Of a stretch of DNA of 64,000 nt, positions 1-9,737 are shown piece after piece; within the stretch, counting starts at the first letter, position 1; each line of letters opens with the position of its first letter. Under the pieces are notes generated by a model, which was given only the letters and a program-made list of their open reading frames with translations, was not told the origin of the DNA and did not search any database. The translations under genes were made by a program, and so were the position numbers. This DNA comes from Leptospirales bacterium. GTDB lineage: Bacteria; Spirochaetota; Leptospiria; Leptospirales; Leptonemataceae. The stretch lies in assembly GCA_019694655.1 (NCBI GenBank), contig JAIBBN010000007.1:62001-126000 (forward strand). Reading direction: 5' to 3'.

Positions 1-1068
1 GCCCACTTCGGAACGATAGCGGAGAACATTGTTCAATGACTCATCGAGGTTGCCCAGGTCGCGGCCGGAAATCTCCAGCTGATCGCCGGCCAGGAGGTCA
101 TTGCGAAATTTGATCAGAACATCAAAGATCGACAGGCCGGACAGGCGCGCCGTTTCGCTGTAGTTGTTGGGCGGCTGCGATTTCTCGGGATTGATCAGTC
201 CGATGTCGCGCAGCGTGGTGCCGCCCTCGACATCCTCCAGCCAGATCTGGTGCGGCGTCGTCGTATGCAAGGAAACAAAATCCTGACCAATCTTGGAGGC
301 GCGTACTTCCAGATTGGCATTGTTGATTTTGTCGATGATATCATCGATGGTGTCGCCGGCCGCCACGCGAATTTCTACGCCGTCGATTTTGAAACTCTGG
401 TCGGTGGTCGCGCTGTAGCCGGAATTCTCGACGCTGCCAGTGAGCGTCATGTTTGTTCCCCAAAAAACGCGGTTGCCCGGGATGTTTACGTCGAGGTACT
501 GCCCGCGTTCTACTTCACGCAACTGGCGACCAATATCGCCGCGGTATTCTACAGAAATGATCTGGTTGGCCAGTTCCACGCCGCGCAAACCGCGGATGTT
601 CGATTCAATGGGCTCGAAGGGCGGACGCTCCGCCACGTGGCCGCCAAAAAGCGGCCGGCCGACGCCATCGCGTCCATTGGCAATATCGATCAGCGCCCGC
701 AGATGCTGATCTACTTCCTTGGCAATTGCATTCTTCAGCTCAAAAGCATTGTCGCCCTGATAGATGCCGTTAGAGGCCTGCACGGCCAGTTCGCGCACTC
801 GTTGGAAGATCGAGCCAACTCGATCCAGCTCGCCATCCATCAGATTCAGCCGGTTGCGCGCTTCGGAAAGCGTACTGTCGAACTGCGAAAGCTCCTCCAG
901 GCGCGTTCGAAAATGCATCTGGTTGGCGGCGGCTGATGGGTCGTCGCCGGGCCGCTCGATGCGCTGACCGGTGGCCAGCTGATTCTGCACGCGGTCGAAT
1001 TCGTACTGCTGGCGACTCAAGTTGCGCACCAGTTGTCCGTTTTTCATCAGGTCGGTGACTCGTATCAT
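1..1068 (-). CDS. flgL: Flagellar hook-associated protein 3 (FlgL), C-terminus cut by window edge
   Basis: Junction protein between the flagellar hook and filament; in spirochaetes the filament lies in the periplasm. The 356 visible codons open with MIRVTDLMKNGQLVRNLSRQ, a flagellin-like N-terminal helix followed by a coiled coil with Asn/Gln-rich heptads and LATGQRI, typical of FlgL. A region near residues 240-300 (VDGVEIRVAAGDTIDDIIDKIN style) resembles the flagellin IN motif. The start at 1068 is supported by an AGGAA box just upstream. It lies 46 bp downstream of flgK on the same strand, the usual flgK-flgL order; fliW and csrA may follow outside the window. The stop codon is not in the window. 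Confidence 0.93.
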   Translation of the reverse strand, partial: MIRVTDLMKNGQLVRNLSRQQYEFDRVQNQLATGQRIERPGDDPSAAANQMHFRTRLEELSQFDSTLSEARNRLNLMDGELDRVGSIFQRVRELAVQASNGIYQGDNAFELKNAIAKEVDQHLRALIDIANGRDGVGRPLFGGHVAERPPFEPIESNIRGLRGVELANQIISVEYRGDIGRQLREVERGQYLDVNIPGNRVFWGTNMTLTGSVENSGYSATTDQSFKIDGVEIRVAAGDTIDDIIDKINNANLEVRASKIGQDFVSLHTTTPHQIWLEDVEGGTTLRDIGLINPEKSQPPNNYSETARLSGLSIFDVLIKFRNDLLAGDQLEISGRDLGNLDESLNNVLRYRSEVG

Positions 1069-1114
1069 CGTTCCTGTCCTCTCTGATCGCTCATTTTTGT
1101 TTTAGATAACGGGC

Positions 1115-3052
1115 TCAAATCTTTAGCCGGTTGATGATCGTATCCAGAATCTGATCCTGGGTGCTGATCACCTTCGCCGAGGCATTGTAGCTGTGCTGAA
1201 ACTGCACCATATTGCTCATCTCTTCGTCGAGACTGACGCCCATGACGCTCTGTCGCATTTTGTTGAGGTGAACAAGGTCGTCCTTCTGGCGCAGCACGTT
1301 GTTTTCCGCGGCGCGCGATTCCGTACCCAACCTGGCGATCAGCTGTGTGTAGAATTCCTCGGTATTTGCAGCGTCGCCGATCATACGCCGTTCTTGCTTG
1401 AGGGCGGCGGCAATCAAGAGGGCGTTGGAACCATCGCCGGCCCCGCCGGCCTGGTTGTAGTCGCCGGTGCCGCCGATGTCGGCGCCGCGTCCTGCAGCTA
1501 TGGAGGCCGGATCGCGTGCAACCTGTGCTGAAAGCTGCATATAGGCCGAGGGATGAAAGATCGGCGTCAGAGTGATGTCCTGGAGGGGCGAGCGCAGCTT
1601 GGCGATCTCATTGACTCTACGGAAGTCATAGGCGCCGGCTTCTCCGGCGCTATTCAGAATTCCGGCATAGCCGACCAGCAGTTCGCCGGAATCTTCCAGA
1701 TGGCGGATCATGAAGTTGGAGCGTCGATCATCGCTGGCGGTGAGGGCCTTGATCGCCAGCTGGTTGTCATGGCTCATGTAGGCGACTACGCCAGCATCGC
1801 TGTCATTGATACGGCGAATGATATCATTCATCGTGTCGTCGCGCGAGTAGTCGATGCGCACCACTGTATTGGCCGCGTCATTGCGCATCAGAGAAAGCGT
1901 ACCATCGACGCCAACGCGCCGCGTTGGATCGACCACATTGGTTCCGGTCACGCGAAAGACGGCGGTGACTTCGGCTGTTCCGTCCTGATTCAGGTCAAAA
2001 TTGGCCGCCGCATTTTGCAGCTGGTAGCTGCCGCGCGCATTGGGCGAAAGCGGCTGCAGATGAAAGAAATCGCGATTGGTCGAGCCATTCAAGCCAAAAC
2101 CGTCGCGATGCGCTTCATTGACCACGTCCGTGAGGTTTACGGCGAAGGTATCCACGGCATTGATGCGCTCGACGATGGCGTGATCGCGCACGTCAAGCAA
2201 GCCCATCAGCTTGCCGCCGCCAAGAATCAAGTCGCGATCATTGTGGGCCCAGACAATGCGCGACATGCCTTCGTTGTTGGCATCCGGCTCGGTGCGCAGC
2301 TTATGCAGAATCTCGCCCTGCACCAGCGCCTGCTCGCCGATGAATACAAAGACCTCGTCGCGATCGTTGCGGCCCACGCGCACATTGGCCAGCTGAGAAA
2401 GCGACTCCAGCGCCGCATCGCGTCGATCGAGCAGATCATTTGGACTATCGCCCAGCGCCTGACTCTTGAGAATGCGTATGTTCAAATCGCGGATTTCAGT
2501 GGCCAGCGAGTTGATCTGATCGACTGTGGTATTGACTTCGTTGTTGGCCTGCTGGCGCAGTTCAGCCAGTTTGGTGTAGATATCGTTGACTCGCGTCGTC
2601 AACGCCTGTCCGCGCTCCAGCACAACCTCGCGGTGCGACATCTCCGCCGGGAAGTTTGCCAGCTCCTGCCATGCACCCCAGAATTTGTCGGTCAATGATC
2701 GCAGCGTGTTATCGCTGGGTTCATTGAAGACGTGTTCCATCTGGACCAGATAGTTCTGGCGGGCTTCCCACATGTTCTTGGAGTTTTCAAGATCGATGAT
2801 CTGATCGTCATAAAAGGCGTCGCGCACGCGTTCAATCGATGCGATCTCCACGCCCTGGCCAATCATGCCAGGACCTTGAGCGCGATTGAATGATGGCTCG
2901 TAGAGCGGGTCCGTGCTCTGCATGGCAACGCGCTGGCGCGCGTAGTTTGGATTGTCAGCGTTGGAGATGTTATGTCCGACGGTGTTCAGCGCCGTTTGAT
3001 GAACCACCAGCCCGCGTTTTGATATTTCCAGTCCGCCAAATGTTGAGCCCAT
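1115..3052 (-). CDS. flgK: Flagellar hook-associated protein 1 (FlgK)
   Basis: First hook-filament junction protein, 645 aa. The N-terminus [15 protein letters not shown] followed by [20 protein letters not shown] is the flagellar rod/hook N-terminal motif (NxxSNxxTxGYxRQ type) and closely matches the form known from Leptospira. The C-terminus, [20 protein letters not shown], is the matching C-terminal helix. An in-frame ATG nine codons upstream exists, but the start at 3052 has a GGGAG box six bases before it and begins at the conserved MGSTF. It is followed by flgL. The flgN chaperone gene lies upstream on the same strand but is separated by an opposite-strand gene, so flgK needs its own promoter in 3053-3200. 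Confidence 0.96.
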   Translation of the reverse strand: MGSTFGGLEISKRGLVVHQTALNTVGHNISNADNPNYARQRVAMQSTDPLYEPSFNRAQGPGMIGQGVEIASIERVRDAFYDDQIIDLENSKNMWEARQNYLVQMEHVFNEPSDNTLRSLTDKFWGAWQELANFPAEMSHREVVLERGQALTTRVNDIYTKLAELRQQANNEVNTTVDQINSLATEIRDLNIRILKSQALGDSPNDLLDRRDAALESLSQLANVRVGRNDRDEVFVFIGEQALVQGEILHKLRTEPDANNEGMSRIVWAHNDRDLILGGGKLMGLLDVRDHAIVERINAVDTFAVNLTDVVNEAHRDGFGLNGSTNRDFFHLQPLSPNARGSYQLQNAAANFDLNQDGTAEVTAVFRVTGTNVVDPTRRVGVDGTLSLMRNDAANTVVRIDYSRDDTMNDIIRRINDSDAGVVAYMSHDNQLAIKALTASDDRRSNFMIRHLEDSGELLVGYAGILNSAGEAGAYDFRRVNEIAKLRSPLQDITLTPIFHPSAYMQLSAQVARDPASIAAGRGADIGGTGDYNQAGGAGDGSNALLIAAALKQERRMIGDAANTEEFYTQLIARLGTESRAAENNVLRQKDDLVHLNKMRQSVMGVSLDEEMSNMVQFQHSYNASAKVISTQDQILDTIINRLKI

Positions 3053-3202
3053 GTTGCTCTCCCGGGGATCGCCTGCCATGCATCTTCCCCCATGGACCCA
3101 TCGGCTTTTGCTCTAAAATCATGATGAATTTCAAAACCGTGCGCATCCGGCGGGAAAGCCGAGCTTCCTTGACGGGATCGCGGAGCATCGCAAGCTGTTC
3201 TC

Positions 3203-4699
3203 ATGCGAAGGAACACCATCACCCTGGCCGCGCTGCTTTCATTCGCAGGCTGCGCCCCCGACGACAACTGTCTGCGCAGAGATGGCAATTGCAGCCTGCT
3301 GGCGCTCCTGACTTACTACCCCTGGCAGGCCAGTTGCACGGCGGCCGATCCATCCAGCCAGAGCTGGTCGACTTCATTCACCGATGCGGTAGATAGCGAA
3401 TTTGGGTTCGATGTTTGCGCCCGAGGTGGAACGATTTTTCTGCTCTCCCAGGCGAACGTCCCCTTTGCGAGCTACAGCGGTCTGAACTCGACGACGCCGC
3501 AACCTGCCGGCCAATCGATGGCGGCGGTACGCTACAACCTTCAGGGCCAGGCGCTGAGTTTTGCCTACATTGGCGCCGACCCCAACACTGTAAGCGCCGC
3601 GCAGATTGCTCCAGCGCTGGATGGCGGCGTACTTCTGCTTGGCATCGTTGACGGCGCCATATCCAATTTGAATATGAACATCCAGAGGCGCGCCTATGTC
3701 GCGAGCGTGGATTCGGCTACAGTAAAGATGGACGCAAACGGCGTTCCACAGTGGTTCAGCCACTATGGCGGCGCTGGAAACGACTTCTTGCGAGGCGTTG
3801 CTCCGGCGCCTCTAGGAGGCTACTTTTTGGCTGGCGACTCCAATAGCTCCAATGCGTTATCCGATGTCGCCGTGCGTCTTCCGCCAACTGGCGAGCAACA
3901 GGCCTGGTTGGTACGTCTGGATGCCGCCGGGAACCCAATCTGGCAAACCTACGTAGGCGGGGCCGGCGCTGACAGCTTCAGCAGCGTGCAAGCTCTGCCG
4001 GACGGCGGCGCGCTTGCTGTCGGCGGAACGAACATCAGTTTCACCGCAGGCGGACTTAACCCGTTACAAGCACACAGTGGCGGAAATGATCTGATGCTGG
4101 CGCGCTTCAATGCACATGGCGACTTGATGTGGTTCAGCTTCTTTGGCGACGGCGGCAATCAGTTTGGCAGCGGCCTTGCGGTAGTCGATCAAACAATCGT
4201 TGTTAGCGGCAATACAGCAGGCGGTCCTGCCAGCTTCAATGGATTATCGCCCTATACCCCGGCTGGCGGCGCGTCCGACGGCTTGTATGTCGAATTTGAT
4301 TTTTCAGGGAACACCACTCGCTACGGCATTGTGGGCGGCGCCGGCAATGAACAACTGAATTCCGTGCTGGCCCTTGCCGGCGGCGGCTATCTGCTGGTCG
4401 GCGACTCGACTACGATCGGCAGCCTGGCTGGCAAATCGCCGCTCCTCATTAATAGCGGGTCAAATGACTTCGTGCTGGTGCGATTTGCCGGACCCGGCGC
4501 CGGGATTGATTGGTGGAGCTTCTATGGCAGCGCCGCCGCAGAGAACGGGGGTCGGGTAGCGGCGACTGCAAGCGGCGATTTAATTTTAGCCGGCAATAGC
4601 GTGGGCGTCATCTCCGGAGCGCCGACGCCAATCATTGCACCCCTTGGCGGCGGCGACGATGCTGCGCTTTTTCGGCTGCGATCCAACGGCCAATTTTAA
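3203..4699 (+). CDS. Lipoprotein with SBBP-like beta-propeller repeats
   Basis: 498 aa. Signal peptide MRRNTITLAALLSFAGC with a lipobox ending at Cys17, so a surface or periplasmic lipoprotein is predicted. The body consists of repeated blades with the pattern GGAGNDFLRGVAPAPLGGY, VGGAGADSFSSVQALPDGGA, and so on, at about 50-60 residue spacing, each with a Gly-Gly-Ala-Gly turn and a following GG(Y/A)LLxGD strand. This is the SBBP / seven-bladed propeller style common in lipoproteins of spirochaetes and other environmental bacteria. Function is unknown; such folds are usually binding scaffolds. It sits on the plus strand inside the minus-strand flagellar locus, between flgK and flgN, with only 10 bp separating its stop from the flgN stop. 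Confidence 0.78.
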   Translation: MRRNTITLAALLSFAGCAPDDNCLRRDGNCSLLALLTYYPWQASCTAADPSSQSWSTSFTDAVDSEFGFDVCARGGTIFLLSQANVPFASYSGLNSTTPQPAGQSMAAVRYNLQGQALSFAYIGADPNTVSAAQIAPALDGGVLLLGIVDGAISNLNMNIQRRAYVASVDSATVKMDANGVPQWFSHYGGAGNDFLRGVAPAPLGGYFLAGDSNSSNALSDVAVRLPPTGEQQAWLVRLDAAGNPIWQTYVGGAGADSFSSVQALPDGGALAVGGTNISFTAGGLNPLQAHSGGNDLMLARFNAHGDLMWFSFFGDGGNQFGSGLAVVDQTIVVSGNTAGGPASFNGLSPYTPAGGASDGLYVEFDFSGNTTRYGIVGGAGNEQLNSVLALAGGGYLLVGDSTTIGSLAGKSPLLINSGSNDFVLVRFAGPGAGIDWWSFYGSAAAENGGRVAATASGDLILAGNSVGVISGAPTPIIAPLGGGDDAALFRLRSNGQF

Positions 4700-4709
4700 A
4701 GACCGCGAC

Positions 4710-5222
4710 TCAGGCGCTGGCATTGATCAATGCCGAGCGCGGCTTTCCGCGGCGGGCGCCGCTTTGCTCGCGCGGCGCGTAGGTGGTCCGCGCAGAATCG
4801 GGCTCTTCGGCGAGGCCGGTCAAAACGCTGTGCACCCGATCGTTCGCGACTTGAAGCAGGCGCTGATTTTCCTCGCTTTCCAGCTTGAGCTGTCGAATGA
4901 CGATTCGGTATTCCTCGGCAAGATCGCGTAGCTTTCCGCTGGCCTGTGGTTCATGGCTCGCGGCAAGTTCGATCAATTCGGAGAGGCTGACATTTTCGGA
5001 ATCAATCACCATATCGCGGCTTTCCAGCAGCGTGCGTATCAACAGTGCGCGCTGCTTTTCCAGTTCCGCGATTTCGCCAAGCAAGGACTCCGTCTTCTGC
5101 GTCAGGGTTTGCAACCGTTTGCCATCGGCCGTAAGTATGGCGCGCCGCTTGATTCGCTCGGTTTCTAGACTGGCCCGAAACAGCGCCAGCTCTTGATGAA
5201 GCGTATCGTATAGAGTCGCCAT
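4710..5222 (-). CDS. flgN: FlgN-family flagellar export chaperone
   Basis: 170 aa, almost wholly helical: LYDTLHQELALFRASLETERIKRRAI, then a long charged coiled coil (LTQKTESLLGEIAELEKQRALL) and a second helix RIVIRQLKLESEENQRLLQ. Length, the amphipathic helices and the position upstream of flgK on the same strand fit FlgN, which holds FlgK and FlgL unfolded before export. The C-terminal 30 residues are rich in Arg, Ala and Ser and look disordered. A GGGAGA box lies upstream of the ATG. Unlike the usual flgN-flgK operon, 1.65 kb and an opposite-strand gene separate the two. Sequence similarity within this family is low, so the call depends partly on context. Confidence 0.75.
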   Translation of the reverse strand: MATLYDTLHQELALFRASLETERIKRRAILTADGKRLQTLTQKTESLLGEIAELEKQRALLIRTLLESRDMVIDSENVSLSELIELAASHEPQASGKLRDLAEEYRIVIRQLKLESEENQRLLQVANDRVHSVLTGLAEEPDSARTTYAPREQSGARRGKPRSALINASA

Positions 5223-5305
5223 GGTTGCAGTCTCCCCCTTTCCCTTTCGGCCTTCCTGTTCAAGTCATGAGTGAAAAAGGCGGCGGGAATTTGATTGACC
5301 CACGC

Positions 5306-6622
5306 ATGGCCAGGCGCCGTCTGAAAGACATGTATCTTCGCCCTGTTTCAGCTGCCCTTATTCTAGTTCCGGCGTTGCTGTCGGCTGGGCTGGTCCAGTG
5401 TGCCGGCGGCGGCGGAAGCGGCGGCGGGCCGCGTGGCGACGACATTGAGTGCCGCAGCGGTCAGATTTCGGTCTGGGGGGAAGCGCCCATCTTTACCAGC
5501 ATTGCTGCGTCGCGGGACAAGGCCAAAGAAGACGCCTGTCGCAAGGCGGTAGAAAAATGCATCGGCGAGGAGATCGCCAGCGCCACTGGCGTGCAGGACG
5601 GCCAGTCGATTGGCAATGAGATATTTACCCAGGCCCGGGCCATCTGTCGCAACGATCAGGTGCTCGATGAGAATCAATACTCGCTGGATACCGTCAAGAT
5701 GCTGCGCGTCTTTGTTCGCTTCGAAGTGGCGCCCTCCGATATCCGTAACAGTATCAATACGATGCGCGAACTGATCGGCAACCCCAAGGTGATGGTCATG
5801 ATTCGCGAAGAGTACAGCCTGGGTTCCAAGGTTGTCCAGGGCTTTGCGTCGACCGAAGGCCGAGCTTCAGCTCTCATTCGCGACTCGCTCATTCAGAAGG
5901 GCTATACGGTGCTGGATTCTACCTCAATTGCGCGCAGTATCAGCAATGAGGCCGCCGTTGCCGACAATCCGGACCTCTTGAGCGACGCTTTGAAAGATCG
6001 CGCGGCGGCCGCCGGCGCCGACGTCCTGATCATCGGGCGCATTGAATCCACGCCGCAACAGATCAGCGGTCTGGCCGGCACGGATTTCAGAAGCTACCGC
6101 GCCGCCGGAAATATCAAGGTACTGACGCTCTGGGGCTATGGCCGACTGATGGGCGAGTATTCGCAAAGCGCCCCCGGCGCACAGGTGCAGGCCAGCGAAG
6201 CAGCCCGCATGGCCGTGCAGAACCTGACCATCGGCCAGGGGCGATCGGCCTCCAGTCCTGGCGGCTTTGTTGATTGGTTGCACCGCCGCCTGCAAGACGA
6301 GTGGGCCCAGATCTCGCGCAACAATCAGATCAAGATGACGATACGCGGCCTTGACCAGCGCGAGGCGGGAATCTTTCGCGACAACCTGATCGAGTCGACC
6401 GCTGTAAAAAAGGTAAATGAAATCAGCTTCAGCGGCTCAGAAATTGTCTGGGACATCTACTACGCTGGCCGCAGTTTCGCGCTGGCCGATACGCTGGGCT
6501 TTTATGCTGACAATCCACAAATGTTCAGCGTGCTCAAACTGAACTGCAAGCGAATCAATGTGCGCAATGTCTCGCGCGGTGAAATTCGCCTGGAGTTTAC
6601 TGGCGCCGGATGCGCCCAATAG
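5306..6622 (+). CDS. Predicted lipoprotein, LPP20/FlgT-like N-terminal domain
   Basis: About 438 aa from this ATG; other starts at 5225, 5267 and 5330 remain possible. An Arg/Lys-rich N-region, a hydrophobic stretch (PVSAALILVPALLSAG) and LVQC predict a lipoprotein, followed by a Gly/Ser linker. Residues after the linker (SIAASRDKAKEDACRKAVE, then IGEEIAS) resemble the domain found in LPP20-like and FlgT-N proteins, where conserved Ala-rich helices follow a short strand. Two later segments (RDSLIQKGYTVLDSTSI; AAAAGADVLIIGRIES) look like the CsgG/TolB-type alpha/beta fold used by FlgT-M. A role at the cell envelope, possibly with the flagellum, is inference. The divergent neighbour is flgN. 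Confidence 0.6.
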   Translation: MARRRLKDMYLRPVSAALILVPALLSAGLVQCAGGGGSGGGPRGDDIECRSGQISVWGEAPIFTSIAASRDKAKEDACRKAVEKCIGEEIASATGVQDGQSIGNEIFTQARAICRNDQVLDENQYSLDTVKMLRVFVRFEVAPSDIRNSINTMRELIGNPKVMVMIREEYSLGSKVVQGFASTEGRASALIRDSLIQKGYTVLDSTSIARSISNEAAVADNPDLLSDALKDRAAAAGADVLIIGRIESTPQQISGLAGTDFRSYRAAGNIKVLTLWGYGRLMGEYSQSAPGAQVQASEAARMAVQNLTIGQGRSASSPGGFVDWLHRRLQDEWAQISRNNQIKMTIRGLDQREAGIFRDNLIESTAVKKVNEISFSGSEIVWDIYYAGRSFALADTLGFYADNPQMFSVLKLNCKRINVRNVSRGEIRLEFTGAGCAQ

Positions 6623-7143
6623 CGATGCTACGAATGCCGCGATGCTCGATGCGTTCACTTGCTGCGGCAGGCTTGCTCTTTGCAGTTTTGACCTGCGACC
6701 ATGGCCCGGCGGGCGCTCAGTCGCCCCTTGCCGAGCATCGCAATCCTGTTGAAGTCATTCAGGTTGGCGCCCGCAACGTCGAGGCGGAAATTGTCTCAAC
6801 GTACCCCGCTCGCGAACGCGGCCTGATGGATCGCGGTTATCTGGGCGGCGACCGGGGAATGCTCTTTATTTTCAAAGAGGAGCAGCCGCTGGCCTTCTGG
6901 ATGAAGAATACGTTGATTCCGCTTGATATTGGCTTTTTCGGCAGCGATGGCGTGTTGTTGAATATTGTGACAATGCAACCTGATCCGCCAGGGACGCCGG
7001 ACGAGGATCGTCGCACTTACCTGTCGGCGGCGCCGGCGATGTATGCTCTGGAGGTCAATGCCGGCTGGTTTGCGGAGCGCGGCGTCCGGAGAGGGGCAAG
7101 ATTGACGTTGCCTCCTTCCATTCGCGACCTGCGCGGCGAGTGA
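6610..7143 (+). CDS. DUF192 family protein
   Basis: 177 aa from the first ATG, which overlaps the end of the upstream lipoprotein gene; ATGs at 6625, 6634 and 6649 are alternatives. A signal sequence (MRSLAAAGLLFAVLTC..GAQS) precedes the DUF192 core: VEAEIVSTYPARERGLMDR, GMLFIF, PLAFWMKNTLIPLDIGFF, then AMYALEVNAGWFAERGVRRGARL. These are the family hallmarks (RxxGLMxR, FWMxxTxxPLDxxF, ALEvnaGwfxxxgvxxG). The biochemical role of DUF192 is not established; members are usually exported single-domain proteins of about 150 residues, as here. It appears to be in one operon with the lipoprotein before and the DUF6941-like gene 15 bp after. Confidence 0.85.
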   Translation: MRPIAMLRMPRCSMRSLAAAGLLFAVLTCDHGPAGAQSPLAEHRNPVEVIQVGARNVEAEIVSTYPARERGLMDRGYLGGDRGMLFIFKEEQPLAFWMKNTLIPLDIGFFGSDGVLLNIVTMQPDPPGTPDEDRRTYLSAAPAMYALEVNAGWFAERGVRRGARLTLPPSIRDLRGE

Positions 7144-7158
7144 CGCCGAAACTATCTT

Positions 7159-7566
7159 ATGGCCGAGCCGGTATTGTTGGGACTGCTCTTTGCCGATCGG
7201 GTCATCACTGAAGACAATGGCAAGCGCGGAATCATTGGAACCTTTACGCGCTTCTATGCTCAGAACTATCCGATCGTCTTTGCACCCTGGGCAATTTACG
7301 TAGCATTTACTAATGCTGCGGGCGAGCATGAGTTCGCGTTGAATCTGGTGCATCCGGACACCAACCAGGTGATCGCGCCCATTTCCGGCCGTGTTCAAGC
7401 GAGTTCCGCAGACGATGTAATCGAACTCAGCTTTGTAATGCAGAATGCGCTTTTTCCACGGCCGGGCCGCTATGTTGCCTCCGTTTTTATCGATGGCGAC
7501 CTTCTGGCATCGCGAATCCTTCAGGTAGATCAATCGCCAACGCCGCCGCATTCTCCCGCTGGCTGA
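7159..7566 (+). CDS. DUF6941-like hypothetical protein
   Basis: 135 aa with no signal peptide. The opening PVLLGLLFADRVITEDNGKRGIIGTF and the later beta-rich middle with LFPRPGRYVASVFIDGDLLASRILQV follow the pattern of a family that begins with a hydrophobic strand, a CDRVI-like motif and an Ig-like sandwich ending in PGxYxfxvxxdgxxl. I read this as DUF6941, but the assignment is from memory of the pattern and is tentative. Nothing catalytic is visible. It is the last gene of a tight plus-strand run and is tail-to-tail with the minus-strand gene ending at 7588. Confidence 0.6.
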   Translation: MAEPVLLGLLFADRVITEDNGKRGIIGTFTRFYAQNYPIVFAPWAIYVAFTNAAGEHEFALNLVHPDTNQVIAPISGRVQASSADDVIELSFVMQNALFPRPGRYVASVFIDGDLLASRILQVDQSPTPPHSPAG

Positions 7567-7587
7567 TGTTCGGCGGGCCCCCCGGCA

Positions 7588-8460
7588 TTACACGCCAAAC
7601 AGGCTTTCTTGAACTGGCGCCAGGTTCGATGAGGCAGAAGTCAATTGCTCCGTTGCTGCAGCAAGCGAGGTAGACTGGAGGCAAACCTCCTCTCGAGTCT
7701 GCAGCAGGCGATAGCGCGGCGGCCGGCCAAAGACCTCGGATTCTTCGACGACCACGAGACGACCCTCACGCAACTGCCCAAGCAATACCAGCTGGTCCAC
7801 GTTTCTTGTCTGTCGAGCCTGCACTTCGGCTTCGCGCAGGCATTGGTAGAGCGGCAAGATACCGCGCAAGAACCAGGCGACCGGATTGTTCAATGGATCG
7901 TCGCTGAATACCTGATCCAGATGCTCAGGGAAATGGGACGAAGGCCTGTCTTCAGGATCGGCGCGCCGCAGACTGGCAATCTGTCGGTAGATACGCAGCG
8001 ATTGATCGCGCTGACAGGCCGCGGGATCGTAGCAATCGAGCCATTGCGCCCACTGGCGTCGTTCGCGACTGCGGAGGCGCAACAATCTGGCAAGCAGCAG
8101 GTCTTCGCAGCGCATCGCCGGGTCGGCCATCATGGATTCAAAGGCCTCCACGCTCAGACTGCAACTGTGCTCATCGAGAAATAGCGTGTACGGACAACGC
8201 TCGAGGGCAGCGCGGATTTGCTCGTCCTCATTGCGCAGATCAAGGACGCCAAAGGACTTCAGCAGCCGGTCGACAGCCTGGCCAAGCTGCAAGGACTCAA
8301 TGACCTGTGATGGCCGTCCCAGCCGACCGTATGCATCAAATAGCGTCTGGCGTAACTTCTGGGGCGTAGCGGCGCGCAGGATGGTTTTGAGATGCTTCTG
8401 GATGCGCAGCAGCTCGCGCGCTGGAAGACGGACAGAAACCTCAGCAAGACTCACAGCCAT
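7588..8460 (-). CDS. Hypothetical protein coupled to purD
   Basis: 290 aa, no signal peptide or membrane segment, rich in Leu, Arg and Gln and mostly helical. Recognisable only as a helical regulatory-looking protein: residues 1-70 (AEVSVRLPARELLRIQKHLKTIL) could form a helical bundle, and the C-terminal third contains a possible winged-helix stretch (VDQLVLLGQLREGRLVVVEESEVFGRPPRYRLL) with a beta-hairpin wing. It overlaps the 3-prime end of purD by 10 bp, so the two are co-transcribed and translationally coupled. I do not recognise a family. A nucleic-acid-binding role is only a guess from the wing-like segment. Confidence 0.6.
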   Translation of the reverse strand: MAVSLAEVSVRLPARELLRIQKHLKTILRAATPQKLRQTLFDAYGRLGRPSQVIESLQLGQAVDRLLKSFGVLDLRNEDEQIRAALERCPYTLFLDEHSCSLSVEAFESMMADPAMRCEDLLLARLLRLRSRERRQWAQWLDCYDPAACQRDQSLRIYRQIASLRRADPEDRPSSHFPEHLDQVFSDDPLNNPVAWFLRGILPLYQCLREAEVQARQTRNVDQLVLLGQLREGRLVVVEESEVFGRPPRYRLLQTREEVCLQSTSLAAATEQLTSASSNLAPVQESLFGV

Positions 8461-9737
8461 TTCAGCGCTTTCTCCCCGATATCCTTTCGGTAAAAAACGC
8501 CTTCGGCGCGGATGCTTTTGAGCATCGCATAGACCTGGTTCCTGGCGGCGACGAGATCTGGACCGATGGCGGTTACGCCCAGAATCCGCCCGCCAGCGCT
8601 CAGCAAGCGCGACCCCTCGCGGCGGGTTCCAGCATGAAAAGTGATTATGTCGCCTGAGAGATTGTCAATCCCTTTCAGCTCTATGTCTTTCTGATATTGA
8701 TCGGGATATCCTTCCGCTGCTACCACCACCACCAGAGCCGCGCCCGGCAGGAAGCGCAACGGCCGGTCCGGCAGATGACCGGAGGCCGCCTGCAGGGCCA
8801 ATTCTGCCAGATCTTCATCCAGAACGCGCATCAGCGCCTGGGTTTCCGGATCGCCAAAGCGGACATTGAATTCCACGACGCGGGCCCGGCCGTCCTTAAT
8901 CATCAGGCCGGCATAGAGCAGTCCGCGATAAGGCGTACCGTCGGCCTTCATCCCGGCCACAGCGCGATCCAGCACCTCGGTCTGTACCTGCTGCATGAGC
9001 TCCGGACATACAAAGGGGGTCGGCGTGTAGGCGCCCATGCCGCCTGTATTTGGTCCGCGGTCGCCGTCGAAAGCTCGCTTGTGGTCCTGGCAGGCTTGCA
9101 TGGCGAGGGCGTGTTCGCCATCGCAAAGGGCGAAGACGCTTGCCTCTTCGCCTTCCATGAACTCCTCAATCAAGATGCGATCTCCGGCGCTGCCAAAGAT
9201 TCGACGCTCCATGCGGTCGCGAATTGCAATTTCCGCTTCGCGGCGATTCTCGGCCACGACCACGCCCTTTCCGGCGGCCAGTCCGTCGGCCTTTATGACA
9301 TAGGGCGCCTGAAGTTCGTCCAGGTATGCCAGCGCCGACTGAAGATCCATAAAACTACGCGAAGCCGCCGTCGGAATGCCGTGACGCTGCATGAAGTCTT
9401 TGGAGAAATCCTTGGACCCCTCCAGCCGCGCCGGGGCGGCCATTGGTCCAAAGACGGCGCAGTTTTCGCGCAAAGCATCGGCAACTCCTGCAACCAGCGG
9501 CTGCTCGGGGCCGACTACAACCAGATCGTATTTTTCTCTGGCAACGAATTGGGCGACGGCCAGCGGATCAGCGATGTTCAACCCCGCGGAAGAAGCGAGT
9601 GCAGACGGTAGACTGTTTGCCGGAAAGCCGCCATTGCCTGGCCAGGCATGCAATGCCTCCACCATTTGACTCTGTGCCAGCTTCCAGTACAGGGCATGCT
9701 CGCGGCCGCCGCTTCCAAGCAGTAGGACCTTCATCAA
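8451..9737 (-). CDS. purD: Phosphoribosylamine-glycine ligase (PurD)
   Basis: 428 aa, the usual size. Second step of de novo purine synthesis: joins 5-phosphoribosylamine and glycine using ATP in the cytoplasm. It opens with [19 protein letters not shown] (family GSGGREHA motif) and [17 protein letters not shown], followed by the ATP-grasp domain with [37 protein letters not shown], and [12 protein letters not shown], and a C-terminal [11 protein letters not shown] motif. These are the signature blocks of GAR synthetase. Two adjacent ATGs are possible; the second gives the family-typical MKVL. A gene of unknown function overlaps its stop. Confidence 0.98.
   Translation of the reverse strand: MMKVLLLGSGGREHALYWKLAQSQMVEALHAWPGNGGFPANSLPSALASSAGLNIADPLAVAQFVAREKYDLVVVGPEQPLVAGVADALRENCAVFGPMAAPARLEGSKDFSKDFMQRHGIPTAASRSFMDLQSALAYLDELQAPYVIKADGLAAGKGVVVAENRREAEIAIRDRMERRIFGSAGDRILIEEFMEGEEASVFALCDGEHALAMQACQDHKRAFDGDRGPNTGGMGAYTPTPFVCPELMQQVQTEVLDRAVAGMKADGTPYRGLLYAGLMIKDGRARVVEFNVRFGDPETQALMRVLDEDLAELALQAASGHLPDRPLRFLPGAALVVVVAAEGYPDQYQKDIELKGIDNLSGDIITFHAGTRREGSRLLSAGGRILGVTAIGPDLVAARNQVYAMLKSIRAEGVFYRKDIGEKALKWL

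Noticed and set aside
1553-2698. 381-codon plus-strand open frame opposite flgK
   Set aside because: Antisense frame of a clearly conserved gene in GC-rich DNA; no ribosome-binding site and low-complexity composition unlike a real protein.
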